From Toxorhynchites rutilus septentrionalis (lineage: Eukaryota; Arthropoda; Insecta; Diptera; Culicidae), in assembly GCF_029784135.1 (NCBI RefSeq), contig NC_073746.1, positions 249,869,494 to 249,933,493 on the forward strand: a stretch of DNA of 64,000 nucleotides, written 5' to 3'. The notes beneath the pieces were generated by a model that did no database searches, was not told where the DNA came from, and saw only the letters and a list, made by a program, of their open reading frames with translations. Both the position numbers and the translations under genes were made by a program. This document shows positions 21,781 to 32,906 of the stretch, in pieces. How positions within the stretch are numbered: the first letter of the stretch is position 1; every line of letters begins with the position of its first letter.

Positions 21781-21881
21781 GAGGGTTGTGTCCGATACAC
21801 GACCGCATAGTTGACGTAGGATTCCGTTAGGCTATCTGTTGATTTTGGATATGTTAGAAGAATTACATCGTTAAACTCTTT
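21781..21881 (+). repeat. Dispersed hairpin repeat, copy d
   Basis: gagggttgtgtccgatacac then gaccgcatagttgacgtagg. The stem ggttgtgtc pairs with gatacacgacc-like sequence. The tail after the box differs from copies b and c, so either the family has subfamilies or only the head is conserved. Confidence 0.55.
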
Positions 21882-22062
21882 GAACTCTGTTATGGAATAC
21901 ATTTCGGTGGAAAGAGCTCCCCCTACATTCATGTATTTGCAATGCTGATTTCCCCCAGGCAGCTTGGTTTTGATGTCTCTGTTAGGGAACACATTTCGGT
22001 GGGAACAAAAGCTCCCTAGCTTTCATGTATTTGCAGTGTCGATTTCCCCCCGGAATCTGCCT
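21882..22062 (+). repeat. Two-unit tandem repeat of about 95-105 bp
   Basis: Unit 1 (from ctctgttatggaatacattt) and unit 2 (from tctctgttagggaacacatt) share ttcggtgg, agctccc, ttcatgtatttgca and gatttcccccc in the same order. Roughly 75 percent alike. Directly follows hairpin copy d. Confidence 0.6.
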
Positions 22063-23115
22063 AAAATAATTAATTTCGGTTATTTTTACAGGTTTAATTA
22101 CATAAGTTTTAAGGAGCCGAATTCTTAACTATATTTTTACAACTATATATAAACAATTTCCTAATTCTATGGTTAGTAATGTAGAAAACCAATTACTCAC
22201 GGTTGACTCTCTCCCATACAACTTGGCCTATAACTTTTCTCAGACCCTTTTCCGAGTAATCAAATTGTGACTGGAAAAAAGGTGAAATATTTCTCTTTCG
22301 AATGACTTCGATAACTCTATTCGAACGACTTTTTTTTTATTTTAAAAATTTTGTATATTTTCCTATATTGATCCATGCTCACGTTTCAGTTTTTAACTTT
22401 CCTCTGTCATGATCAAGAAAAAAAAAGAATTATGTGGAAAGATGAATGATTCAATTCTCTATCTAATGACCTCTTTTTGCATTTTGGAGGTTGTTACTAG
22501 ATAAACAATCAATTTATTTCAACTGAAAAAAATCATTATTCATTAAATCCAGCAAGACGTTGAACAGAAACTTGCACGTTGTTACGACGGACCCCCTGTT
22601 GCAACAGCGCTGTGCATATTTAACGCGTAATGAACCATCGTTCTCAACTTCACAGCATGCATGGCGGTCTTTAGTAACAATTGCCATTGGTTTATAGGAA
22701 AACAAAAACAAATCTAAAGAAATCCATTAGACAACGTGTATCCCCAATCATTTCAATATTTTCCTGCTTCGCAGCTTAAATTAATTGGTACTTAAAATAG
22801 TTACTTATTACCTAGTTCTACTCATTATCCTAATCCTACTGCTCTAAAAGTAAATCGATTTGCTTAAATATATCCTATAAATAGGGAATTAATAATATCT
22901 TTACCTAAATCTAGAACCTAAATACTACAACGTTGAATACGACGACTCACAACCTAAATTACTATCAGTTTACCAAAATTGTAAGTGAATTGAATTTTTG
23001 TTACAACCTAAACTAAAATAAATAAATTTTTAGCTTAAAGCTAACAGCATATAAAACCAGTGTTTGCTACAAAGAGTTGGAAACCCCCGTCGAGTCTTCT
23101 ACCGTACACACGTAA
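22063..23115. other. Unassigned AT-rich DNA, possibly part of an LTR
   Basis: 22780-23110 is rich in cctaaa/ctaatc motifs. It ends with a possible TATA box (catataaaac, about 23049) some 60 bp upstream of the LINE fragment. This has the look of an LTR promoter or 5' UTR, but I find no paired LTR, primer-binding site or gag/pol. 22514-22711 has a 65-codon minus-strand frame without similarity that I recognise. Confidence 0.25.
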
Positions 23116-23130
23116 CAAAAACGGAGATTT

Positions 23131-23450
23131 ATGTTAGAATGCCTACAATGGATGTCAATCGGTCAGAAAACAAAATACTGCATGCTTACGTTTATATTTA
23201 AAATGTCGAAAGGAATGACACCGAATTATTTACAGAATACTATAACATATGGAAGAGATACACACCAACACAATACTAGACAAGCAAGTGACCTCAGGAC
23301 TATGAACTTCCGGATGTCTTGCACCCAAAACTCAATCTTTTTATAAAGGGTACCGATAGTATAATACACTGCCCCGTGAAGCAAAAATAATAACAAATCT
23401 CAGAATATTCCTAAATATTTGTAAGGAGTTTTTAAAGAATGATTTGGAAT
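23131..23450 (+). pseudogene. RT C-terminal fragment of LINE
   Basis: MLECLQWMSIGQKTKYCMLT and later YNTRQ-like HNTRQASDLRT parallel MLDALQWLSVKQR and YNTRNANEIRT of the intact LINE at 60083-62731. A TAA follows QNSIFL, where the intact LINE reads QNSLYFKG; the homologous frame then decays toward ...CKEFLK near 23430. Confidence 0.75.
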
Positions 23451-24103
23451 TGTGACCTGTTCGATAGTCAGTGTTATTGTGTAAATTGACGAAGTGATGA
23501 CGGATAGAATCTTACTTTTGTATTTGTTTGTAATGTGTTTTTGTGTTTTTGTCTGACTAAAATAATGATGGTATTTAGTTTACTTTTAGTTTTTTTAAGT
23601 TATGAGTTAATTTGAAAATATTGTGAAGTCTACAAAAGTTTGAGCATCGCGCGCATTGACAGGCATAGAAAATTGAGATTGAACAAATGCAAAAGAATAT
23701 TAATTTCCAAGAGTAATGAACTCATTTACAAGGGCCCAATGTGAAAATTGGAATGAAGCTGGGGATAGCCAAACCTGAAAACTCGTAAACTCTTCTGTGT
23801 AGTAGAAGGTTACAACGAGATTTTTCAAGGTTGTGGCAGATCTGATTACAGATTCCGATAAACACGTTTGTCCCTAAGTTATGTGGAACCTGAAGCGTCA
23901 GTAAAACTCATTTGAAGGGTCTAATGAAGAAGCTGGGATGATGCTGGGGATAGTTCAACCGGAATACTCGTAAACTTATCTGTTAAGTAGATGGTTATAG
24001 CGAGATTTTTCTGGGTTGTGGCGGATCTGATTACGAGTTCCAGTATACATGTTTGTACCCCGATTATGAAAGGCTTGAAGTGTTGGCTGAATTAGGCTCG
24101 GGT

Positions 24104-24230
24104 TTGCTCAGCTGTCTGGGCTTGATAACGATCGCATCAGCAGACCGTTATCGAGAATCTAGTAAAGCGGGAAGACTTTTTTAAATTCACGGCTGATAAG
24201 GACATAGATATGAGGTTCAATTCCCGATCG
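24104..24230 (+). other. tRNA-like block inside the second LINE 3' UTR
   Basis: A-box-like tgctcagctgtctgg (24104-24118) and B-box-like ggttcaattcc (24214-24224), followed by cgatcggtcaagg exactly as in the copy at 15245. Presence in two independent insertions shows the block belongs to the mobile unit. Confidence 0.4.
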
Positions 24231-24480
24231 GTCAAGGATTTTTTCGGGTTAAAAATTTTCTTGACATGCCATGGATGAAAAGCGCTCACGCAATGCCTCA
24301 AAATGGTCATTTGGTAGAATTTCTATGTCTGTGACAAAACTAGTCCGTTCTTTAATTTTTCTATTATCTTGCTTACTGGTTCAGTTTGATGCTATAAAGG
24401 AAAATTCTAACATTTAATTACCTTGAAGATAACTCGTCCAGCTCAAACCTTTATAGGGGAATGAGATGGGCCCATCATTA

Positions 24481-25569
24481 TTATAAAAAATCATCTAGAT
24501 CGGAAGCATTTTATTGAAATTTCAGTTGCATTCATCTATAATCATCGAACGCTGAGTTATGAAAATAATAAACGCTCACTGTTTGGACTTGGACTTGGCG
24601 GGTCGTATGGTCAAGCAGCAGCAGTAGGAGCCACAAAAGCAACAAAAAAAATGTCAAGGTCGTCAAACTTGAACTTGGCTCGCCCAAACGTTACATCGCG
24701 ATGAGTCTATCTGAGCCGCTCGTTGCGTCACACCAGCTAAGGAAATGCTGGTGCTATGAATAGCAAATTGTTGTTTATGGTAATTTGTCTTTTTCTCGTC
24801 ACATAGCCGCGTGCATTGACGATGATGTGGTCACGTGGTATGTGCTTTCCTACGTTTGTTAGTTTTCACATCGTGGCATGTACCGACAACATTATCGATG
24901 AGTTTGTTTGAGATCAGATAAAGGGTTTTAATCAGATTTTCATATGCTTCTTCCATTTTTTATGTTTTTGATTTTTTTTCTATCCAGGTTTTTAAGTTAC
25001 TTAAATAATGTTTTTTTGAGCGTATTCGAAGAAGTTATCCGTTATTCATTAATGATGATCACGAAGCGATTCCTGAACTTAGAGCATACCTTGCGACGCC
25101 CGACGTTGACTGTCATGATTCAGGGCGTTGATACCGGAGTGAGAAAGTTTTACACGCATGGGCTTCAACATATGCTAAACTAAAAAAAAAAATCAGAGGG
25201 TTGAGATCCGATCTGATGGGTTGCCATAAATATTTCGACCATAATACTCATGGCTCCCATCAGCCGGAACTGAGTTCGATTTGACGTTAGAACTAAGCGC
25301 TCCAATATGCTGTAGAACATCGTGCAGATATTCAGAAATATTTGTCATTTTCCTGATGAGACGAACCAGATTGTGCGAAATCTCGTATTTGACTCACAAA
25401 CACGACGGAAACCCTTTCGCATTTCTTTTATTGGGTTACCCTGTAAGAGATGTGATCACGAAAGGTTAGTTTAGAATGCAGGAATAGGAAACCCCCTTTG
25501 ATAGTATCAACCTGGTTCAAAATATCACTGCGCACCTCGTATTCAAAGTTTATCTCTTCCGTGAAAACT
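24481..25569. other. Unassigned, partly GC-balanced DNA; possible host sequence
   Basis: Includes E-box-like gtcacgtgg (about 24830) and no terminal repeats. On the minus strand a possible 3' splice acceptor (actaac branch sequence, then tctcttacag at 25447-25456) opens a 31-codon frame beginning GNPIKEMRKGFRRVCES that ends in TGA at about 25361. An overlapping frame reads HNLVRLIRKMTNISEYLHDV to a stop near 25197. Either could be a terminal exon; neither is proven. Confidence 0.25.
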
Positions 25570-26690
25570 ATATCTATATCTATATATATAAAAATGGATT
25601 TCTGTCTGTCTGTCTGTCTGATTCTTATGGGCTCGGAAACTACTGAACCGATCAACATGAAAATTGGTATGTAGGGGTTTTTGGGGACGGGGAAGGTTTT
25701 CATGATAGTTTGAGACCCCTCCCCCCTCTCTAAGGGGGGGCTGCCATACAAATGAAACACAAATTTCTGCATTACTCGGAAATTAGTCAAGCAAACGAAT
25801 CCAAATTTTGCATGTGAAGGTTTCAGGGTGCAATAAATGTTTCTATGGCAGTAAGACAATCCTCCCCCTCTCTAAGGGGGGGCTGTAATACAAATGAAAC
25901 ACAAATTCCAGCATTACTCGGGAATAAGTCGAACAAACGAAACCAGATTTGGCATGTGGAGGTTTCAAGGGGCAATAAATATTTCTATAGTAGTTAGACA
26001 CCCCTCCCCCCTCTCTAAGGGGAGGCTGTCATACAAATGAAGCACAAATTTCTGCATTACTCGGAAATTAGTCAAGCAAACGAAACCAAAGTTGGCATGT
26101 GGAGGTTTTAGGGTGTAATAAATGTTTCTATAGTAGTTAGACACTCCTCCCCCCCTCTCTTTAAGGGGGGGGATGCCATACAAATGAAACATAAATTTCT
26201 GCATTAATCGGGAATAAATCAAGCATTACTCGGGAATCAATCAAGCAAACGAAACCAAAGTTAACATGTGAAGGTTTTACGGGTTTATAAAATGTTTCTA
26301 TGGTGGTCAGACACTCCTCACCCCTTCCAGGGAGGGGGGTTGTTCTTCCAAACTAATGAAGCATACATATCTGCATAGCTCAAGAACTATTCAAGCAAAC
26401 AGAACCAAAGTTAGTATATGAAGGTTTTAGGGTGCAATAAATGTTTCTATGGTGGATAGACACTCCTCCCTCCTCTCTACAGGGGGCTGCCATAAAAATG
26501 AAATCTGAAAATAATCTGATTTTATAATGACGAGTTATGGTAGAAGTACTAGGAATTTTATAGTAAAAGGTAATTTTAAAGGGTAGATTAAAAGATCAAT
26601 CAATGAATATTTTTGCGCTTAATAATAAAACGTGGATGTGACAACGAAAAATAAATTTTGGGCGAGACAAAGTTTGTCGGGTCAGCTAGT
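25570..26690 (+). mobile_element. Helitron-like non-autonomous element with internal 125-bp tandem units
   Basis: Left end ctatatatataaaaatgg then tttctgtctgtctgtctg and the conserved gaaactactgaaccgatca; right end ggcgagacaaagtttgtcgg then gtcagctagt. Between them about six imperfect tandem units (25700-26490) each contain cccctccccc-ctctctaagg, gccatacaaatgaaacacaa, tttctgcattactcg, caagcaaacgaaacc, and gcaataaatgtttctat. A second full copy is at 48808-50116, and end fragments are at 15639 and 34870. No Rep/helicase. Assignment to Helitron/Helentron derivatives rests on recollection of similar insect repeats, not on a search. Confidence 0.6.
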
Positions 26691-28827
26691 AACTATATAA
26701 AACTATAGGATAATTATCGAAAACGAGGGGTGCATCGATTAACAAAACACGATAAAACAAATTTACGCAAGTGAATTTCTTTTATGTGTTACCCTAAAAC
26801 AACTTATTTAGAAACAAAAGCCGTTTTTTTGATTTTCTAGAAAAAATCAACGATACTGAAATGGCAATATGGTCTACTAATTACCTACTTTTACGTAGTA
26901 TTGTTTGGAATACCGAAAAGTTTGAAAAACATTCAATATTGGAACACTTTGATTTCAAAAGAGGGGTAGTGGTTTTTTTAACTAAATTTAAACTTTAATT
27001 TAGGTATCAACTGTATAGAAATCTGATATATAGCCATTTATTGTTTGTTCTACTGAGTTGTGTTAAACAATTGATCGATCAATGCTGTGGTGGAACTAAA
27101 ACAAGACATAAAACCAAGAATTATTCGCTCAGAACTGTTATTTTCACGATCAATGGAATTATACAGTAAGTAAGCCATTCGTGCAACATAAACAGAACTT
27201 AATTCAATTGAAGAATCGATTTTTATCTTTCCCATCTCGACTCCGGAAATTCGCATCATACCTCCATAATTTACAAACTGATCTGGCTCGCGTGCGATCG
27301 AAACCCCCGAAGTGGGATCAGAACAAACTAAGATTATCCCAATAATCGCCTGGTTGAAAGAAGAACATCAACCGTGTCCGGTGTCATGACAACAACAATT
27401 GGCATCCTACGCTTCGTCCATCCGCGATGGAAATCTAATAGAGGCATCGGAATCACACCGTATATTTCGTGGCTGAGCGGTCGATCGAATATGCTAATTA
27501 GCGTACATTGTTTGGGTCTGACGGACACAAGCGCGATTTACAGCAACTGCCGTTTGATTGAGTGATGTAATGCGATCGGTCGACATTGATGCCATTCCCG
27601 CGAGCAGTGCCACAATTTTCACGCATTAAAAACGCCCACCTCCCGGCTAGATCTCGCTTTTGTGTATTTCCTTTCTGCATTAGATTATTCGCGGGAAGTG
27701 ATTTGTTTTATGAGCCTTTCCGCTATTTGAGTGGGGTAATGTAGCAATATAGTAATCAATTTCGTATGAAGAGCATCACGTGAATCTCATAACGACGGGA
27801 TAATGGTAAGATCTAAATATCAGAGTCACACCTTCTGTCTGTCATGTGTGAACTCTTTACAGCATCTTCACAGTGGTAAACAGAGCACCGTGTCCTACCG
27901 ACCTGCGATACCATCTTCTACCAACTTCTACTCAAGACGACCTTCATTAAAAACCCCATTCTCATCTGGTTAACTAAACGATCGTCTATGATGCCACTTA
28001 TTGAGCAAGTGGTTCTATATCATAAATTAGACTGAACATCGGCTATGGGGGAGAGGAACCCAGAAGCATTCTACCATTCACGCTGTGAGTATGCCCATCA
28101 AACGTATTCCGTATTGGATTCAGATTGAAGGCGGTTGATTTGGTACCAATTGCTCGGATAGAGGAACGATTAATTAAAGGTGCGCTGGAGGCGGTCCGCA
28201 TTCGCTCTGAACAGGTTTTTTTTCGTGGAAAACTGATGATATTTCAACTTGATTCGATCGAAACGCCGCTCGCTGTTGAAGATTCCACACTGCCCAAGGT
28301 CGTGTAAATACCAGAAGTGCCATCAAGTGCTGAATTTACGTAGTAGCCGAGAGAATATTGTTCCATGAATATGATCGTATAATTTGGAGCTTCGACTCGA
28401 TCGGCTCCATCGTTGATCGCTGTCATAGGCATTTATTTTTTTTTAGCTGGATACCATGCCATATTGGCTGAATTCCATCAGCAAAATAATAGGTTGTCTC
28501 AGAGAATACTTGCGTTTAATGATGCGATAATTCATAATCAGCAATTGTTTGCTTTTAAGTATACCTAAAAAAAAAAGAAAAAAAATCTAATTTGTAGCTC
28601 AGCGGAACCCCTCAACATGTCACTTTTCTCATCGTTTGAGATTCCTTACAAAATTTTCGAATATTTTCGAATGGTTTACATATCTCGCAGAATTTCCTAA
28701 TGTGATGGTCGACGGCCGAAGAAGCATGGAGGATGTCTTGAAGGCTCTCTCTCTCTCTCTTTGGATGAAGTTCAATTCCTATTAAATTGTAGTTACCAAT
28801 TTTTCATCCAATGACCAACAAATTATA
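26691..28827. other. Unassigned DNA with low-complexity patches
   Basis: Several short overlapping frames, for example minus 28432-28244 (INDGADRVEAPNYTIIFMEQ, preceded by a possible cctatgacag acceptor) and plus 28125-28307, but no family recognised. A (CT)8 run is at 28745-28760. 27240-27700 is relatively GC-balanced and could be host DNA. Confidence 0.25.
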
Positions 28828-28866
28828 GAGGGTGGTGTCTAGGACACGACCGCGTTATTGACATTA
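28828..28866 (+). repeat. Dispersed hairpin repeat, copy e (head only)
   Basis: gagggtggtgtctaggacac followed by gaccgcgttattgacatt. The stem gtgtc/gacac is perfect, but the downstream tacgtaggactac box is lost or diverged. Confidence 0.45.
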
Positions 28867-29890
28867 AACCACAGAATCATTTTATTTCATTCACTTGTTC
28901 ATCACTTCGAATTTTGTTTCAAAAATTTGAATTTTGTATTCAGAAATACCTTTCAGTGGAAAGTTCTGGTGGTTCAGAAATGGGATGATGATTCGCGTAG
29001 TTTTGTAGAATCACCTAAATATAACAACTTCGCCTCTAAATTTGCTTGCCAAATTGGGCCCTGAAAGTAGAAATCTCTTCTGAAAGCATTAATTCTGATA
29101 AATTTCTTAGTTCATAGTTTTAAAAGTAATGGAAGCGACATTTTCCAGTCCGCTGTCAATCATCAAATAAGCATCTTTTTCAGGAGTTTCGACTCCATTT
29201 TTTTGAAAACCTCTATTAGTTATTTCGATTTTTCATTCGGAACTTGCTGCAAAATGTTGATTTGCACGATAATGATGACTTTAAATCTAGACTTGTCATG
29301 CAATTCTAAGACATTTGGTATAATAAAAAAATTAAAAAACCCCGATTCCCGGTGATTTTTCGGTTTTCAAAAAACTTCAATATTAACGTCTACGACACTA
29401 ATAAATGATGTTCGAATGAGCTAATATTTTGAATAGTGTATATTATCGTGCAAATCAACATTGCAACAAGTTCCGAATGAGAAATCGATATAACTATTCT
29501 TATTGGCACTTAAAACCATATGTTTTGTCTCGTATTCCGAAAAAAAACTTAGTCCTAAGAGTGTCGATTTTTGACAAGAATAATTTTTTTCGAGATGACA
29601 CTATATCTCGACGTTTCATGCAATTTTAAGACATTTGGCATCAGAATTTTTTTTTTCGAAAACCCCGATTTCTTTTACTCCCCCCTTAGGTAATTTTTCG
29701 ATTTTCAAAAAAAACTCAAACTTTGAACGCTTTGCGCTACTCTTCCTTAATTCCGATTGTGCTGATATTTGGCATAGGGTGTTTTTCGAGGTGGTGAACA
29801 TTTTTTATAGGGAAATTTTAGGGTCGATTTTTTCCCATACATTCATTGGCACCCTAGTGTACATCTTGTTAGCGAATGCCTAATATCAAT
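28867..29890. repeat. Degenerate repeat region with inverted and direct internal copies
   Basis: 29211-29278 and 29434-29505 are inverted copies (agttatttcgatttttcatt / gaatgagaaatcgatataac; gatttgcacgataatgatg / tattatcgtgcaaatcaac). catgcaattYtaagacattt occurs directly at 29297 and 29618. The right part has ttttagggtcgattttttcc and catacattcattggcaccct near 29818-29862. Probably one or two old MITEs; boundaries unclear. Confidence 0.45.
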
Positions 29891-29961
29891 GAGATTTATA
29901 TTCTGCAAAGGTGTTGCAGATCACCCCCTTCTTCACAAAACGATGTTTTTATGATGATTAC

Positions 29962-31330
29962 ATTTACCCGAAACCCACTAACCCGAATGACAGTTGCCCG
30001 AAAGACATTCACCCGAATTCCACTCACCCGAATGTAACATCTACCCGAATTGACACTTACCCGAAAGCGACATTTACCCGAGTGCAACAATTACCCGAAT
30101 GTAACAATTACCGGAATGCGACGGTTACCCTAATGTAACAATTACCCGAATGTAACATCTACCCGAAAGCGACACTTACCCAAAAGAAGGATATATTCAA
30201 ATAATACACAAATTTTACTATATTTGTATTTGTATTTGTATGTTTCATTCTGATCAGTGTTATATAAAGATCATATTTGTCTCATACTTTCATTTCCATT
30301 CAAAAAGTATTTTTCGTGGGAGGTACAATTCAAGATATACTGGCATTGAATAAAATTCTTTTCAAAATAATGAAAAGTGAAAGAATGCAGTTTTATAACG
30401 TATTATTAAGTCCATCCATTCTTATGGATGACGCAGCCCGTTTACGAACGTCGGACGCCATACGTTTATCTGGTGCATCACGTTTGCAACCAGACAATCA
30501 AAATGCATGACATGCATAATTAACCGGGCAAACGTATTGTACCAGGTAAACGGTATGTAGGATCGTCTCCTATGTTTCAAACAAACCGGGCAATCGGTGG
30601 AACACAGGTTTGCTTGCGAGAGGCCGCCGCTTCCGACGGCGGGTCGGCGGCCTACTCGGATTGCGTCACCTCGGCGGCTTGGTGTCGTCTCGATTCCTTA
30701 TCCTCGTTAAATGGGGACTTCGCTCCCATTACGTTGATCTCAAAATAAATTTCATCACGAAATAATAAACTCATGATAAAAATTGCGCTGCGACGGCATA
30801 TACGTAAGTATCATTTTTTTCTCATCTATTCTTTTCACATTTTCATTAAAAAAAATTATGTTAAAGTTACCTGTTCAATTTTCGGAATACTTCATAACCC
30901 ATGCTCATTTCTGAATGATCTCTTGGTCTTAAAGAGCAATACGGAAAGGAAAGAAGAAAGCATGTCAATTGTGCCTACACTAATTTCTAAAAATGACACA
31001 GCGATGTCTTCAACATATTTTTCGAATTTCCTCATTACAATTTCTCAGTTTACTTTGTAACTTCCGAACAGCAGATTCGACAAAACTCATAAACTGATTT
31101 GTCGGAATTTTTCCTTCTTCATTCGGGTAAACATCCCATTCGGGTAAACATCCCATTCGGGTAAACGTTGCATTCGGATAAATGTTCATTCGGGTAAATG
31201 TCCATTCGGGTATATGTTCCATTCGGGTATTTGTTACATTCGGGCGAATGTCATTCGGGTATGCGTTACGTTCGGGTAAATCTGCTTCGGGTAAACGTGT
31301 TTCGGGTGAATGGAATTCGGGTGAATGGGA
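29962..31330. mobile_element. Foldback-type element with ACCCGAATG motif arrays as arms
   Basis: Left arm 29962-30190 contains about 13 direct copies of a 15-18 bp unit of form acccgaatgtaacaattt; right arm 31119-31330 contains about 14 copies in inverted orientation (cattcgggtaaatgt). The arms can fold onto each other, and pairing continues just inside the arrays (agaagga / ttccttctt). The 0.9-kb core has no transposase but carries a GC-rich palindrome. The design resembles FB/foldback-type or array-TIR MITEs. Confidence 0.75.
30622..30652. repeat. GC-rich perfect-arm palindrome in the foldback element core
   Basis: ggccgccg at 30622-30629 and its exact inverse cggcggcc at 30645-30652, with a second nested ccgccg/cggcgg pairing option in the loop. 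The neighbourhood 30600-30700 is far richer in GC than the surrounding DNA, including a further cggcggc at about 30672. Confidence 0.7.
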
Positions 31331-31345
31331 GACAACCGTTTTTAT

Positions 31346-32906
31346 GCATTATCTTTCGGAAAAACACCAAAAAACAAAAAACAACAACAAGTTCAATTGT
31401 TCCATGTTGTTATTCTAGGCATAGCTGTCCCACCATGTATTTTTGAACCGTAATCAAGCTTGATTGATGCAATTGAGGGGAACTCTTCACATTTCATTAA
31501 ATAATAGTTTACTGCTCATAAAAAACCCGGTGTATTGCCAAACTGGAATACTAAAAGCTTCTGGAAGACAAATATGGTAGAGCACTTTGGTTACGTTTTT
31601 CCCAGTTGCTGGTTTTGGAACATGAGACAACTCTGCGTAGAACGGCAGCATACTCTGACAAAATAATAAAATTTAACCACATGTCTGAATTAAAAACATT
31701 CGACGCATTTGTAGTACATGATACCTTGAAAGAACTTGAAGCAATGATTGATGTTTCTGGAGAGAAAATATAATGTCCACAAAGTTCAGTAAACGGCGTT
31801 ACGGTTCCCGGTCTACATTAAACAAGCCAAAACATTTGGGCATTTCATGTCACCATGCTGAAATCAACATTTCGCGTGTGTCGAAACGAACAACGTATTT
31901 TTAGGGCGGATAATATCTCACGCTGGCGCAATGATTGACGCCAAAAATTAAGCACCAGATTATCAACCCTAAAAATGCTTTGTGTGAACTTATGGTGGCA
32001 CGGGCAGAACAAAACTCCGTTGGTCGGCATTGTGTGCAAATTGAAACCATTGCTCACACATTGTTCGTAATTCGTCAACCGAATAAGCTATGCGCGTTAG
32101 CCAATAATAAACAGACACCGCGGAGGGCATCGTTTGACGTGTAACAAGCTGCCACCATGAAAGGGTCGACTTGAAGTTGCCACGGCTTTCGTTCGTAGGA
32201 AATATTGAACCAATTTCAACAGGCACCTTTTTGCCCACAACTCCTCAATAATGGGGCGAGATTTGCACTCAAAAGGTCTCTTGTGAGGCAGGGCATTTTT
32301 CAAACAAACAACGATTTCTATCTCTCAGCAAATAAATCACGTTTTAAACAAGTTACATGTCTTTGGAACAAGTTGCAAGTCTCGGTTGGAAACTACACCA
32401 AACAGCAGAACGCAAAAGATTTATCAAGTGTGTGTATGGGTGTACGCAAAGACCCTAAGTGCCCACCCACAAGACGCCGGACAAAGAGTTTAGTCACAGT
32501 AATACAGACAATGGCTCCGGGTGGTGATGAAAAGCACTGGGTGCGTGGGTGCACTGCATTGCAACATGTATAAATTAAAAAAAAAGCGTTCAACTTTAAC
32601 CACTTCATTACAGGGTTCCAATTTGTGGGTACAATTAAAAGTTGGGCTGGCGATATTTTACCTATTCATCGCTCGAGTTTCAGTGCGGAACAATTTTTAC
32701 TCAGCTATTGGCATCGGTAAACGAGTGAAGTGTCTATGCTATGCTTTTTGTTACTCTCACTTACCGAGATTCTGCTTGATTAACTCTTATGTTTTCGGCT
32801 CAATTTCGATTCTATTGGAACATACCTGAAAATAAAACAGTACATTATTTTTCATTTCAATTATCAGTTATTATATATATTATACTTATTTATATATTCT
32901 CATATA
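31346..32906. other. Unassigned DNA
   Basis: Short ORFs only, the longest a 122-codon plus-strand frame at 32205-32573 that begins with a non-ATG codon and has no recognised similarity. No TIRs found. Could include host intergenic sequence. Confidence 0.3.

Larger units (their letters stand above)
23116..24480 (+). mobile_element. LINE 3' fragment: RT C-terminus plus 3' UTR
   Basis: Starts in the RT C-terminal region and continues through the same 3' UTR as at 14500, including two ggggatag...actcgtaaac units (about 23760 and 23945), the gaagtctacaaaagtttgag box at 23623 and the terminal gggcccatcattatta tail. The tRNA-like block recurs at 24104-24224. Confidence 0.75.

Noticed and set aside
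25700..26490. Regular repeats resembling a CRISPR or coding repeat protein
   Set aside because: Units of about 125 bp are tandem noncoding modules of a mobile element with a second copy at 48945-49525.
29962..30190. CRISPR-like short direct repeats
   Set aside because: Units are degenerate, spacers are only a few bases and not unique, the array is mirrored at 31119-31330, and the genome is clearly eukaryotic.
32205..32573. A 122-codon plus-strand frame
   Set aside because: Starts at a non-ATG codon, no family motifs and no splice context that I trust.
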